The position numbers and the translations under genes were made by a program. The notes beneath the pieces were generated by a model that saw only the letters and a program-made list of their open reading frames with translations, ran no database searches and was not told where the DNA came from. A stretch of 64,000 nucleotides of DNA from Stomoxys calcitrans (Eukaryota > Arthropoda > Insecta > Diptera > Muscidae): the NCBI RefSeq assembly GCF_963082655.1, contig NC_081555.1:29125266-29189265 (forward strand). The letters are read 5' to 3'. Every line of letters starts with the position of its first letter. The first letter of the stretch is position 1. Positions 13,015 through 26,600 of this stretch are shown piece after piece.

Positions 13015-16000
13015 TTAGTGCAAGTCCCATGTTTTTTCTTCAAAAAACAAGCTCAAAATCGTATAATTAATATTGGAAAAATGGTAAAAAAAATCGAGGT
13101 GAGTTTGAAATTGCTGTAACATTGTTAGTTTTGCGAATTTCAAAATTCTGAGGACACCGTTGGATTCGTCAGGAAAATCCCTTTCTGTAATGGTGCTGGA
13201 CGAAGCAATACTCATTCCTATTTCCTTGAAAACTTTAGAGTATTGCTTCAAAATCGCATAATTAATATCCAAAAAATTCAAAAAAACCAACGTGAGTTTG
13301 CAATTGCTGTAACTTCCTTAGTTTTGCAAACATCACAATTTTTCAGACACCGTTGGATTCGTGGGGAAAATCTCTCTCCGTAGTGGTGCTGGATGAAGGA
13401 ATAGTGTAAAGTTTTCTATGAAAAACATCGCAAAAATCAAATCTATTTTAGCGTAAAAATTCAAGGTCATTTTTAAGGTCAATAACGCTGTAACTCCTTC
13501 ATTTTTTCGAATTTTGATCATTTTCCAGCATTCCGCAGTTCGAAATTCGAAAACGATTCGAACAATAAACAAAATTACGTGAAATTTCACATTTTATTTT
13601 TTTTGCATTTTTTTAGCAAAGGCTACCCCCTTATGAAATTTTTCAATTTTTGATGCGAAAAAATTTTTCGAGTTGAGTATACAGTATTGTAGATTATTGC
13701 AAAAAAATCGGATTAGTGCAAGTCCCATGTTTTTTCTTCAAAAAACAAGCTCAAAATCGTATAATTAATATTGGAAAAATGGTAAAAAAAATCGAGGTGA
13801 GTTTGAAATTGCTGTAACATTGTTAGTTTTGCGAATTTCAAAATTCTGAGGACACCGTTGGATTCGTCAGGAAAATCCCTTTCTGTAATGGTGCTGGACG
13901 AAGCAATACTCATTCCTATTTCCTTGAAAACTTTAGAGTATTGCTTCAAAATCGCATAATTAATATCCAAAAAATTCAAAAAAACCAACGTGAGTTTGTA
14001 ATTGCTGTAACTTCCTTAGTTTTGCAAACATCACAATTTTTCAGACACCGTTGGATTCGTGGGGAAAATCTCTTTCCGTAGTGGTGCTGGATGAAGGAAT
14101 AGTGTAAAGTTTTCTATGAAAAACATCGCAAAAATCAAATCTATTTTAGCGTAAAAATTCAAGGTCATTTTTAAGGTCAATAACGCTGTAACTCCTTCAT
14201 TTTTTCGAATTTCGATCATTTTCCAGCATTCCGCAGTTCGAAATTCGAAAACGATTCGAACAATAAACAAAATTACGTGAAATTTCACATTTTATTTTTT
14301 TTGCATTTTTTTAGCAAAGGCTACCCCCTTATGAAATTTTTCAATTTTTGATGCGAAAAAATTTTTCGAGTTGAGTATACAGTATTGTAGATTATTGCAA
14401 AAAAATCGGATTAGTGCAAGTCCCATGTTTTTTCTTCAAAAAACAAGCTCAAAATCGTATAATTAATATTGGAAAAATGGTAAAAAAAATCGAGGTGAGT
14501 TTGAAATTGCTGTAACATTGTTAGTTTTGCGAATTTCAAAATTCTGAGGACACCGTTGGATTCGTCAGGAAAATCCCTTTCTGTAATGGTGCTGGACGAA
14601 GCAATACTCATTCCTATTTCCTTGAAAACTTTAGAGTATTGCTTCAAAATCGCATAATTAATATCCAAAAAATTCAAAAAAACCAACGTGAGTTTGTAAT
14701 TGCTGTAACTTCCTTAGTTTTGCAAACATCACAATTTTTCAGACACCGTTGGATTCGTGGGGAAAATCTCTTTCCGTAGTGGTGCTGGATGAAGGAATAG
14801 TGTAAAGTTTTCTATGAAAAACATCGCAAAAATCAAATCTATTTTAGCGTAAAAATTCAAGGTCATTTTTAAGGTCAATAACGCTGTAACTCCTTCATTT
14901 TTTCGAATTTCGATCATTTTCCAGCATTCCGCAGTTCGAAATTCGAAAACGATTCGAACAATAAACAAAATTACGTGAAATTTCACATTTTATTTTTTTT
15001 GCATTTTTTTAGCAAAGGCTACCCCCTTATGAAATTTTTCAATTTTTGATGCGAAAAAATTTTTCGAGTTGAGTATACAGTATTGTAGATTATTGCAAAA
15101 AAATCGGATTAGTGCAAGTCCCATGTTTTTTCTTCAAAAAACAAGCTCAAAATCGTATAATTAATATTGGAAAAATGGTAAAAAAAATCGAGGTGAGTTT
15201 GAAATTGCTGTAACATTGTTAGTTTTGCGAATTTCAAAATTCTGAGGACACCGTTGGATTCGTCAGGAAAATCCCTTTCTGTAATGGTGCTGGACGAAGC
15301 AATACTCATTCCTATTTCCTTGAAAACTTTAGAGTATTGCTTCAAAATCGCATAATTAATATCCAAAAAATTCAAAAAAACCAACGTGAGTTTGCAATTG
15401 CTGTAACTTCCTTAGTTTTGCAAACATCACAATTTTTCAGACACCGTTGGATTCGTGGGGAAAATCTCTTTCCGTAGTGGTGCTGGATGAAGGAATAGTG
15501 TAAAGTTTTCTATGAAAAACATCGCAAAAATCAAATCTATTTTAGCGTAAAAATTCAAGGTCATTTTTAAGGTCAATAACGCTGTAACTCCTTCATTTTT
15601 TCGAATTTCGATCATTTTCCAGCATTCCGCAGTTCGAAATTCGAAAACGATTCGAACAATAAACAAAATTACGTGAAATTTCACATTTTATTTTTTTTGC
15701 ATTTTTTTAGAAAAGGCTACCCCCTTATGAAATTTTTCAATTTTTGATGCGAAAAAATTTTTCGAGTTGAGTATACAGTATTGTAGATTATTGCAAAAAA
15801 ATCGGATTAGTGCAAGTCCCATGTTTTTTCTTCAAAAAACAAGCTCAAAATCGTATAATTAATATTGGAAAAATGGTAAAAAAAATCGAGGTGAGTTTGA
15901 AATTGCTGTAACATTGTTAGTTTTGCGAATTTCAAAATTCTGAGGACACCGTTGGATTCGTCAGGAAAATCCCTTTCTGTAATGGTGCTGGACGAAGCAA

Positions 16001-19000
16001 TACTCATTCCTATTTCCTTGAAAACTTTAGAGTATTGCTTCAAAATCGCATAATTAATATCCAAAAAATTCAAAAAAACCAACGTGAGTTTGTAATTGCT
16101 GTAACTTCCTTAGTTTTGCAAACATCACAATTTTTCAGACACCGTTGGATTCGTGGGGAAAATCTCTTTCCGTAGTGGTGCTGGATGAAGGAATAGTGTA
16201 AAGTTTTCTATGAAAAACATCGCAAAAATCAAATCTATTTTAGCATAAAAATTCAAGGTCATTTTTAAGGTCAATAACGCTGTAACTCCTTCATTTTTTC
16301 GAATTTCGATCATTTTCCAGCATTCCGCAGTTCGAAATTCGAAAACGATTCGAACAATAAACAAAATTACGTGAAATTTCACATTTTATTTTTTTTGCAT
16401 TTTTTTATGAAATTTTTCAATTTTTGATGCGAAAAAATTTTTCGAGTTGAGTATACAGTATTGTAGATTATTGCAAAAAAATCGGATTAGTGCAAGTCCC
16501 ATGTTTTTTCTTCAAAAAACAAGCTCAAAATCGTATAATTAATATTGGAAAAATGGTAAAAAAAATCGAGGTGAGTTTGAAATTGCTGTAACATTGTTAG
16601 TTTTGCGAATTTCAAAATTCTGAGGACACCGTTGGATTCGTCAGGAAAATCCCTTTCTGTAATGGTGCTGGACGAAGCAATACTCATTCCTATTTCCTTG
16701 AAAACTTTAGAGTATTGCTTCAAAATCGCATAATTAATATCCAAAAAATTCAAAAAAACCAACGTGAGTTTGTAATTGCTGTAACTTCCTTAGTTTTGCA
16801 AACATCACAATTTTTCAGACACCGTTGGATTCGTGGGGAAAATCTCTTTCCGTAGTGGTGCTGGATGAAGGAATAGTGTAAAGTTTTCTATGAAAAACAT
16901 CGCAAAAATCAAATCTATTTTAGCATAAAAATTCAAGGTCATTTTTAAGGTCAATAACGCTGTAACTCCTTCATTTTTTCGAATTTCGATCATTTTCCAG
17001 CATTCCGCAGTTCGAAATTCGAAAACGATTCGAACAATAAACAAAATTACGTGAAATTTCACATTTTATTTTTTTTGCATTTTTTTGGAAAAGGCTACCC
17101 CCTTATGAAATTTTTCAATTTTTGATGCGAAAAAATTTTTCGAGTTGAGTATACAGTATTGTAGATTATTGCAAAAAAATCGGATTAGTGCAAGTCCCAT
17201 GTTTTTTCTTCAAAAAACAAGCTCAAAATCGTATAATTAATATTGGAAAAATGGTAAAAAAAATCGAGGTGAGTTTGAAATTGCTGTAACATTGTTAGTT
17301 TTGCGAATTTCAAAATTCTGAGGACACCGTTGGATTCGTCAGGAAAATCCCTTTCTGTAATGGTGCTGGACGAAGCAATACTCATTCCTATTTCCTTGAA
17401 AACTTTAGAGTATTGCTTCAAAATCGCATAATTAATATCCAAAAAATTCAAAAAAACCAACGTGAGTTTGTAATTGCTGTAACTTCCTTAGTTTTGCAAA
17501 CATCACAATTTTTCAGACACCGTTGGATTCGTGGGGAAAATCTCTTTCCGTAGTGGTGCTGAATGAAGGAATAGTGTAAAGTTTTCTATGAAAAACATCG
17601 CAAAAATCAAATCTATTTTAGCATAAAAATTCAAGGTCATTTTTAAGGTCAATAACGCTGTAACTCCTTCATTTTTTCGAATTTCGATCATTTTCCAGCA
17701 TTCCGCAGTTCGAAATTCGAAAACGATTCGAACAATAAACAAAATTACGTGAAATTTCACATTTTATTTTTTTTGCATTTTTTTATGAAATTTTTCAATT
17801 TTTGATGCGAAAAAATTTTTCGAGTTGAGTATACAGTATTGTAGATTATTGCAAAAAAATCGGATTAGTGCAAGTCCCATGTTTTTTCTTCAAAAAACAA
17901 GCTCAAAATCGTATAATTAATATTGGAAAAATGGTAAAAAAAATCGAGGTGAGTTTGAAATTGCTGTAACATTGTTAGTTTTGCGAATTTCAAAATTCTG
18001 AGGACACCGTTGGATTCGTCAGGAAAATCCCTTTCTGTAATGGTGCTGGACGAAGCAATACTCATTCCTATTTCCTTGAAAACTTTAGAGTATTGCTTCA
18101 AAATCGCATAATTAATATCCAAAAAATTCAAAAAAACCAACGTGAGTTTGTAATTGCTGTAACTTCCTTAGTTTTGCAAACATCACAATTTTTCAGACAC
18201 CGTTGGATTCGTGGGGAAAATCTCTTTCCGTAGTGGTGCTGGATGAAGGAATAGTGTAAAGTTTTCTATGAAAAACATCGCAAAAATCAAATCTATTTTA
18301 GCATAAAAATTCAAGGTCATTTTTAAGGTCAATAACGCTGTAACTCCTTCATTTTTTCGAATTTCGATCATTTTCCAGCATTCCGCAGTTCGAAATTCGA
18401 AAACGATTCGAACAATAAACAAAATTACGTGAAATTTCACATTTTATTTTTTTTGCATTTTTTTAGCAAAGGCTACCCCCTTATGAAATTTTTCAATTTT
18501 TGATGCGAAAAAATTTTTCGAGTTGAGTATACAGTATTGTAGATTATTGCAAAAAAATCGGATTAGTGCAAGTCCCATGTTTTTTCTTCAAAAAACAAGC
18601 TCAAAATCGTATAATTAATATTGGAAAAATGGTAAAAAAAATCGAGGTGAGTTTGAAATTGCTGTAACATTGTTAGTTTTGCGAATTTCAAAATTCTGAG
18701 GACACCGTTGGATTCGTCAGGAAAATCCCTTTCTGTAATGGTGCTGGACGAAGCAATACTCATTCCTATTTCCTTGAAAACTTTAGAGTATTGCTTCAAA
18801 ATCGCATAATTAATATCCAAAAAATTCAAAAAAACCAACGTGAGTTTGTAATTGCTGTAACTTCCTTAGTTTTGCAAACATCACAATTTTTCAGACACCG
18901 TTGGATTCGTGGGGAAAATCTCTTTCCGTAGTGGTGCTGGATGAAGGAATAGTGTAAAGTTTTCTATGAAAAACATCGCAAAAATCAAATCTATTTTAGC

Positions 19001-20657
19001 ATAAAAATTCAAGGTCATTTTTAAGGTCAATAACGCTGTAACTCCTTCATTTTTTCGAATTTCGATCATTTTCCAGCATTCCGCAGTTCGAAATTCGAAA
19101 ACGATTCGAACAATAAACAAAATTACGTGAAATTTCACATTTTATTTTTTTTGCATTTTTTTAGCAAAGGCTACCCCCTTATGAAATTTTTCAATTTTTG
19201 ATGCGAAAAAATTTTTCGAGTTGAGTATACAGTATTGTAGATTATTGCAAAAAAATCGGATTAGTGCAAGTCCCATGTTTTTTCTTCAAAAAACAAGCTC
19301 AAAATCGTATAATTAATATTGGAAAAATGGTAAAAAAAATCGAGGTGAGTTTGAAATTGCTGTAACATTGTTAGTTTTGCGAATTTCAAAATTCTGAGGA
19401 CACCGTTGGATTCGTCAGGAAAATCCCTTTCTGTAATGGTGCTGGACGAAGCAATACTCATTCCTATTTCCTTGAAAACTTTAGAGTATTGCTTCAAAAT
19501 CGCATAATTAATATCCAAAAAATTCAAAAAAACCAACGTGAGTTTGTAATTGCTGTAACTTCCTTAGTTTTGCAAACATCACAATTTTTCAGACACCGTT
19601 GGATTCGTGGGGAAAATCTCTTTCCGTAGTGGTGCTGGATGAAGGAATAGTGTAAAGTTTTCTATGAAAAACATCGCAAAAATCAAATCTATTTTAGCGT
19701 AAAAATTCAAGGTCATTTTTAAGGTCAATAACGCTGTAACTCCTTCATTTTTTCGAATTTCGATCATTTTCCAGCATTCCGCAGTTCGAAATTCGAAAAC
19801 GATTCGAACAATAAACAAAATTACGTGAAATTTCACATTTTATTTTTTTTGCATTTTTTTAGCAAAGGCTACCCCCTTATGAAATTTTTCAATTTTTGAT
19901 GCGAAAAAATTTTTCGAGTTGAGTATACAGTATTGTAGATTATTGCAAAAAAATCGGATTAGTGCAAGTCCCATGTTTTTTCTTCAAAAAACAAGCTCAA
20001 AATCGTATAATTAATATTGGAAAAATGGTAAAAAAAATCGAGGTGAGTTTGAAATTGCTGTAACATTGTTAGTTTTGCGAATTTCAAAATTCTGAGGACA
20101 CCGTTGGATTCGTCAGGAAAATCCCTTTCTGTAATGGTGCTGGACGAAGCAATACTCATTCCTATTTCCTTGAAAACTTTAGAGTATTGCTTCAAAATCG
20201 CATAATTAATATCCAAAAAATTCAAAAAAACCAACGTGAGTTTGTAATTGCTGTAACTTCCTTAGTTTTGCAAACATCACAATTTTTCAGACACCGTTGG
20301 ATTCGTGGGGAAAATCTCTTTCCGTAGTGGTGCTGGATGAAGGAATAGTGTAAAGTTTTCTATGAAAAACATCGCAAAAATCAAATCTATTTTAGCGTAA
20401 AAATTCAAGGTCATTTTTAAGGTCAATAACGCTGTAACTCCTTCATTTTTTCGAATTTCGATCATTTTCCAGCATTCCGCAGTTCGAAATTCGAAAACGA
20501 TTCGAACAATAAACAAAATTACGTGAAATTTCACATTTTATTTTTTTTTGCATTTTTTTAGCAAAGGCTACCCCCTTATGAAATTTTTCAATTTTTGATG
20601 CGAAAAAATTTTTCGAGTTGAGTATACAGTATTGTAGATTATTGCAAAAAAATCGGA
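13015..20657. repeat. 11-monomer higher-order repeat copy (7643 bp)
   Basis: This block starts with the CTCTCTCCG/TTTTGATCAT variant monomer and ends just before its next occurrence. The same variant occurs near 5700, 13375 and 21018, giving spacings of 7675 and 7643 bp (11 monomers). The internal order of marker variants matches the following 12-monomer copy, except that this copy has one fewer GTAATTG monomer and one more 18-bp deletion. The block before it (5658-13014) is a more diverged version with an extra 31-bp duplication. Confidence 0.75.
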
Positions 20658-23600
20658 TTAGTGCAAGTCCCATGTTTTTTCTTCAAAAAACAAGCTCAAA
20701 ATCATATAATTAATATTGGAAAAATGGTAAAAAAAATCGAGGTGAGTTTGAAATTGCTGTAACATTGTTAGTTTTGCGAATTTCAAAATTCTGAGGACAC
20801 CGTTGGATTCGTCAGGAAAATCCCTTTCTGTAATGGTGCTGGACGAAGCAATACTCATTCCTATTTCCTTGAAAACTTTAGAGTATTGCTTCAAAATCGC
20901 ATAATTAATATCCAAAAAATTCAAAAAAACCAACGTGAGTTTGCAATTGCTGTAACTTCCTTAGTTTTGCAAACATCACAATTTTTCAGACACCGTTGGA
21001 TTCGTGGGGAAAATCTCTCTCCGTAGTGGTGCTGGATGAAGGAATAGTGTAAAGTTTTCTATGAAAAACATCGCAAAAATCAAATCTATTTTAGCGTAAA
21101 AATTCAAGGTCATTTTTAAGGTCAATAACGCTGTAACTCCTTCATTTTTTCGAATTTTGATCATTTTCCAGCATTCCGCAGTTCGAAATTCGAAAACGAT
21201 TCGAACAATAAACAAAATTACGTGAAATTTCACATTTTATTTTTTTTGCATTTTTTTAGCAAAGGCTACCCCCTTATGAAATTTTTCAATTTTTGATGCG
21301 AAAAAATTTTTCGAGTTGAGTATACAGTATTGTAGATTATTGCAAAAAAATCGGATTAGTGCAAGTCCCATGTTTTTTCTTCAAAAAACAAGCTCAAAAT
21401 CGTATAATTAATATTGGAAAAATGGTAAAAAAAATCGAGGTGAGTTTGAAATTGCTGTAACATTGTTAGTTTTGCGAATTTCAAAATTCTGAGGACACCG
21501 TTGGATTCGTCAGGAAAATCCCTTTCTGTAATGGTGCTGGACGAAGCAATACTCATTCCTATTTCCTTGAAAACTTTAGAGTATTGCTTCAAAATCGCAT
21601 AATTAATATCCAAAAAATTCAAAAAAACCAACGTGAGTTTGTAATTGCTGTAACTTCCTTAGTTTTGCAAACATCACAATTTTTCAGACACCGTTGGATT
21701 CGTGGGGAAAATCTCTTTCCGTAGTGGTGCTGGATGAAGGAATAGTGTAAAGTTTTCTATGAAAAACATCGCAAAAATCAAATCTATTTTAGCGTAAAAA
21801 TTCAAGGTCATTTTTAAGGTCAATAACGCTGTAACTCCTTCATTTTTTCGAATTTCGATCATTTTCCAGCATTCCGCAGTTCGAAATTCGAAAACGATTC
21901 GAACAATAAACAAAATTACGTGAAATTTCACATTTTATTTTTTTTGCATTTTTTTAGCAAAGGCTACCCCCTTATGAAATTTTTCAATTTTTGATGCGAA
22001 AAAATTTTTCGAGTTGAGTATACAGTATTGTAGATTATTGCAAAAAAATCGGATTAGTGCAAGTCCCATGTTTTTTCTTCAAAAAACAAGCTCAAAATCG
22101 TATAATTAATATTGGAAAAATGGTAAAAAAAATCGAGGTGAGTTTGAAATTGCTGTAACATTGTTAGTTTTGCGAATTTCAAAATTCTGAGGACACCGTT
22201 GGATTCGTCAGGAAAATCCCTTTCTGTAATGGTGCTGGACGAAGCAATACTCATTCCTATTTCCTTGAAAACTTTAGAGTATTGCTTCAAAATCGCATAA
22301 TTAATATCCAAAAAATTCAAAAAAACCAACGTGAGTTTGTAATTGCTGTAACTTCCTTAGTTTTGCAAACATCACAATTTTTCAGACACCGTTGGATTCG
22401 TGGGGAAAATCTCTTTCCGTAGTGGTGCTGGATGAAGGAATAGTGTAAAGTTTTCTATGAAAAACATCGCAAAAATCAAATCTATTTTAGCGTAAAAATT
22501 CAAGGTCATTTTTAAGGTCAATAACGCTGTAACTCCTTCATTTTTTCGAATTTCGATCATTTTCCAGCATTCCGCAGTTCGAAATTCGAAAACGATTCGA
22601 ACAATAAACAAAATTACGTGAAATTTCACATTTTATTTTTTTTGCATTTTTTTAGCAAAGGCTACCCCCTTATGAAATTTTTCAATTTTTGATGCGAAAA
22701 AATTTTTCGAGTTGAGTATACAGTATTGTAGATTATTGCAAAAAAATCGGATTAGTGCAAGTCCCATGTTTTTTCTTCAAAAAACAAGCTCAAAATCGTA
22801 TAATTAATATTGGAAAAATGGTAAAAAAAATCGAGGTGAGTTTGAAATTGCTGTAACATTGTTAGTTTTGCGAATTTCAAAATTCTGAGGACACCGTTGG
22901 ATTCGTCAGGAAAATCCCTTTCTGTAATGGTGCTGGACGAAGCAATACTCATTCCTATTTCCTTGAAAACTTTAGAGTATTGCTTCAAAATCGCATAATT
23001 AATATCCAAAAAATTCAAAAAAACCAACGTGAGTTTGTAATTGCTGTAACTTCCTTAGTTTTGCAAACATCACAATTTTTCAGACACCGTTGGATTCGTG
23101 GGGAAAATCTCTTTCCGTAGTGGTGCTGGATGAAGGAATAGTGTAAAGTTTTCTATGAAAAACATCGCAAAAATCAAATCTATTTTAGCGTAAAAATTCA
23201 AGGTCATTTTTAAGGTCAATAACGCTGTAACTCCTTCATTTTTTCGAATTTCGATCATTTTCCAGCATTCCGCAGTTCGAAATTCGAAAACGATTCGAAC
23301 AATAAACAAAATTACGTGAAATTTCACATTTTATTTTTTTTGCATTTTTTTAGCAAAGGCTACCCCCTTATGAAATTTTTCAATTTTTGATGCGAAAAAA
23401 TTTTTCGAGTTGAGTATACAGTATTGTAGATTATTGCAAAAAAATCGGATTAGTGCAAGTCCCATGTTTTTTCTTCAAAAAACAAGCTCAAAATCGTATA
23501 ATTAATATTGGAAAAATGGTAAAAAAAATCGAGGTGAGTTTGAAATTGCTGTAACATTGTTAGTTTTGCGAATTTCAAAATTCTGAGGACACCGTTGGAT

Positions 23601-26600
23601 TCGTCAGGAAAATCCCTTTCTGTAATGGTGCTGGACGAAGCAATACTCATTCCTATTTCCTTGAAAACTTTAGAGTATTGCTTCAAAATCGCATAATTAA
23701 TATCCAAAAAATTCAAAAAAACCAACGTGAGTTTGCAATTGCTGTAACTTCCTTAGTTTTGCAAACATCACAATTTTTCAGACACCGTTGGATTCGTGGG
23801 GAAAATCTCTTTCCGTAGTGGTGCTGGATGAAGGAATAGTGTAAAGTTTTCTATGAAAAACATCGCAAAAATCAAATCTATTTTAGCGTAAAAATTCAAG
23901 GTCATTTTTAAGGTCAATAACGCTGTAACTCCTTCATTTTTTCGAATTTCGATCATTTTCCAGCATTCCGCAGTTCGAAATTCGAAAACGATTCGAACAA
24001 TAAACAAAATTACGTGAAATTTCACATTTTATTTTTTTTGCATTTTTTTAGAAAAGGCTACCCCCTTATGAAATTTTTCAATTTTTGATGCGAAAAAATT
24101 TTTCGAGTTGAGTATACAGTATTGTAGATTATTGCAAAAAAATCGGATTAGTGCAAGTCCCATGTTTTTTCTTCAAAAAACAAGCTCAAAATCGTATAAT
24201 TAATATTGGAAAAATGGTAAAAAAAATCGAGGTGAGTTTGAAATTGCTGTAACATTGTTAGTTTTGCGAATTTCAAAATTCTGAGGACACCGTTGGATTC
24301 GTCAGGAAAATCCCTTTCTGTAATGGTGCTGGACGAAGCAATACTCATTCCTATTTCCTTGAAAACTTTAGAGTATTGCTTCAAAATCGCATAATTAATA
24401 TCCAAAAAATTCAAAAAAACCAACGTGAGTTTGTAATTGCTGTAACTTCCTTAGTTTTGCAAACATCACAATTTTTCAGACACCGTTGGATTCGTGGGGA
24501 AAATCTCTTTCCGTAGTGGTGCTGGATGAAGGAATAGTGTAAAGTTTTCTATGAAAAACATCGCAAAAATCAAATCTATTTTAGCATAAAAATTCAAGGT
24601 CATTTTTAAGGTCAATAACGCTGTAACTCCTTCATTTTTTCGAATTTCGATCATTTTCCAGCATTCCGCAGTTCGAAATTCGAAAACGATTCGAACAATA
24701 AACAAAATTACGTGAAATTTCACATTTTATTTTTTTTGCATTTTTTTATGAAATTTTTCAATTTTTGATGCGAAAAAATTTTTCGAGTTGAGTATACAGT
24801 ATTGTAGATTATTGCAAAAAAATCGGATTAGTGCAAGTCCCATGTTTTTTCTTCAAAAAACAAGCTCAAAATCGTATAATTAATATTGGAAAAATGGTAA
24901 AAAAAATCGAGGTGAGTTTGAAATTGCTGTAACATTGTTAGTTTTGCGAATTTCAAAATTCTGAGGACACCGTTGGATTCGTCAGGAAAATCCCTTTCTG
25001 TAATGGTGCTGGACGAAGCAATACTCATTCCTATTTCCTTGAAAACTTTAGAGTATTGCTTCAAAATCGCATAATTAATATCCAAAAAATTCAAAAAAAC
25101 CAACGTGAGTTTGTAATTGCTGTAACTTCCTTAGTTTTGCAAACATCACAATTTTTCAGACACCGTTGGATTCGTGGGGAAAATCTCTTTCCGTAGTGGT
25201 GCTGGATGAAGGAATAGTGTAAAGTTTTCTATGAAAAACATCGCAAAAATCAAATCTATTTTAGCATAAAAATTCAAGGTCATTTTTAAGGTCAATAACG
25301 CTGTAACTCCTTCATTTTTTCGAATTTCGATCATTTTCCAGCATTCCGCAGTTCGAAATTCGAAAACGATTCGAACAATAAACAAAATTACGTGAAATTT
25401 CACATTTTATTTTTTTTGCATTTTTTTAGAAAAGGCTACCCCCTTATGAAATTTTTCAATTTTTGATGCGAAAAAATTTTTCGAGTTGAGTATACAGTAT
25501 TGTAGATTATTGCAAAAAAATCGGATTAGTGCAAGTCCCATGTTTTTTCTTCAAAAAACAAGCTCAAAATCGTATAATTAATATTGGAAAAATGGTAAAA
25601 AAAATCGAGGTGAGTTTGAAATTGCTGTAACATTGTTAGTTTTGCGAATTTCAAAATTCTGAGGACACCGTTGGATTCGTCAGGAAAATCCCTTTCTGTA
25701 ATGGTGCTGGACGAAGCAATACTCATTCCTATTTCCTTGAAAACTTTAGAGTATTGCTTCAAAATCGCATAATTAATATCCAAAAAATTCAAAAAAACCA
25801 ACGTGAGTTTGTAATTGCTGTAACTTCCTTAGTTTTGCAAACATCACAATTTTTCAGACACCGTTGGATTCGTGGGGAAAATCTCTTTCCGTAGTGGTGC
25901 TGAATGAAGGAATAGTGTAAAGTTTTCTATGAAAAACATCGCAAAAATCAAATCTATTTTAGCATAAAAATTCAAGGTCATTTTTAAGGTCAATAACGCT
26001 GTAACTCCTTCATTTTTTCGAATTTCGATCATTTTCCAGCATTCCGCAGTTCGAAATTCGAAAACGATTCGAACAATAAACAAAATTACGTGAAATTTCA
26101 CATTTTATTTTTTTTGCATTTTTTTAGCAAAGGCTACCCCCTTATGAAATTTTTCAATTTTTGATGCGAAAAAATTTTTCGAGTTGAGTATACAGTATTG
26201 TAGATTATTGCAAAAAAATCGGATTAGTGCAAGTCCCATGTTTTTTCTTCAAAAAACAAGCTCAAAATCGTATAATTAATATTGGAAAAATGGTAAAAAA
26301 AATCGAGGTGAGTTTGAAATTGCTGTAACATTGTTAGTTTTGCGAATTTCAAAATTCTGAGGACACCGTTGGATTCGTCAGGAAAATCCCTTTCTGTAAT
26401 GGTGCTGGACGAAGCAATACTCATTCCTATTTCCTTGAAAACTTTAGAGTATTGCTTCAAAATCGCATAATTAATATCCAAAAAATTCAAAAAAACCAAC
26501 GTGAGTTTGTAATTGCTGTAACTTCCTTAGTTTTGCAAACATCACAATTTTTCAGACACCGTTGGATTCGTGGGGAAAATCTCTTTCCGTAGTGGTGCTG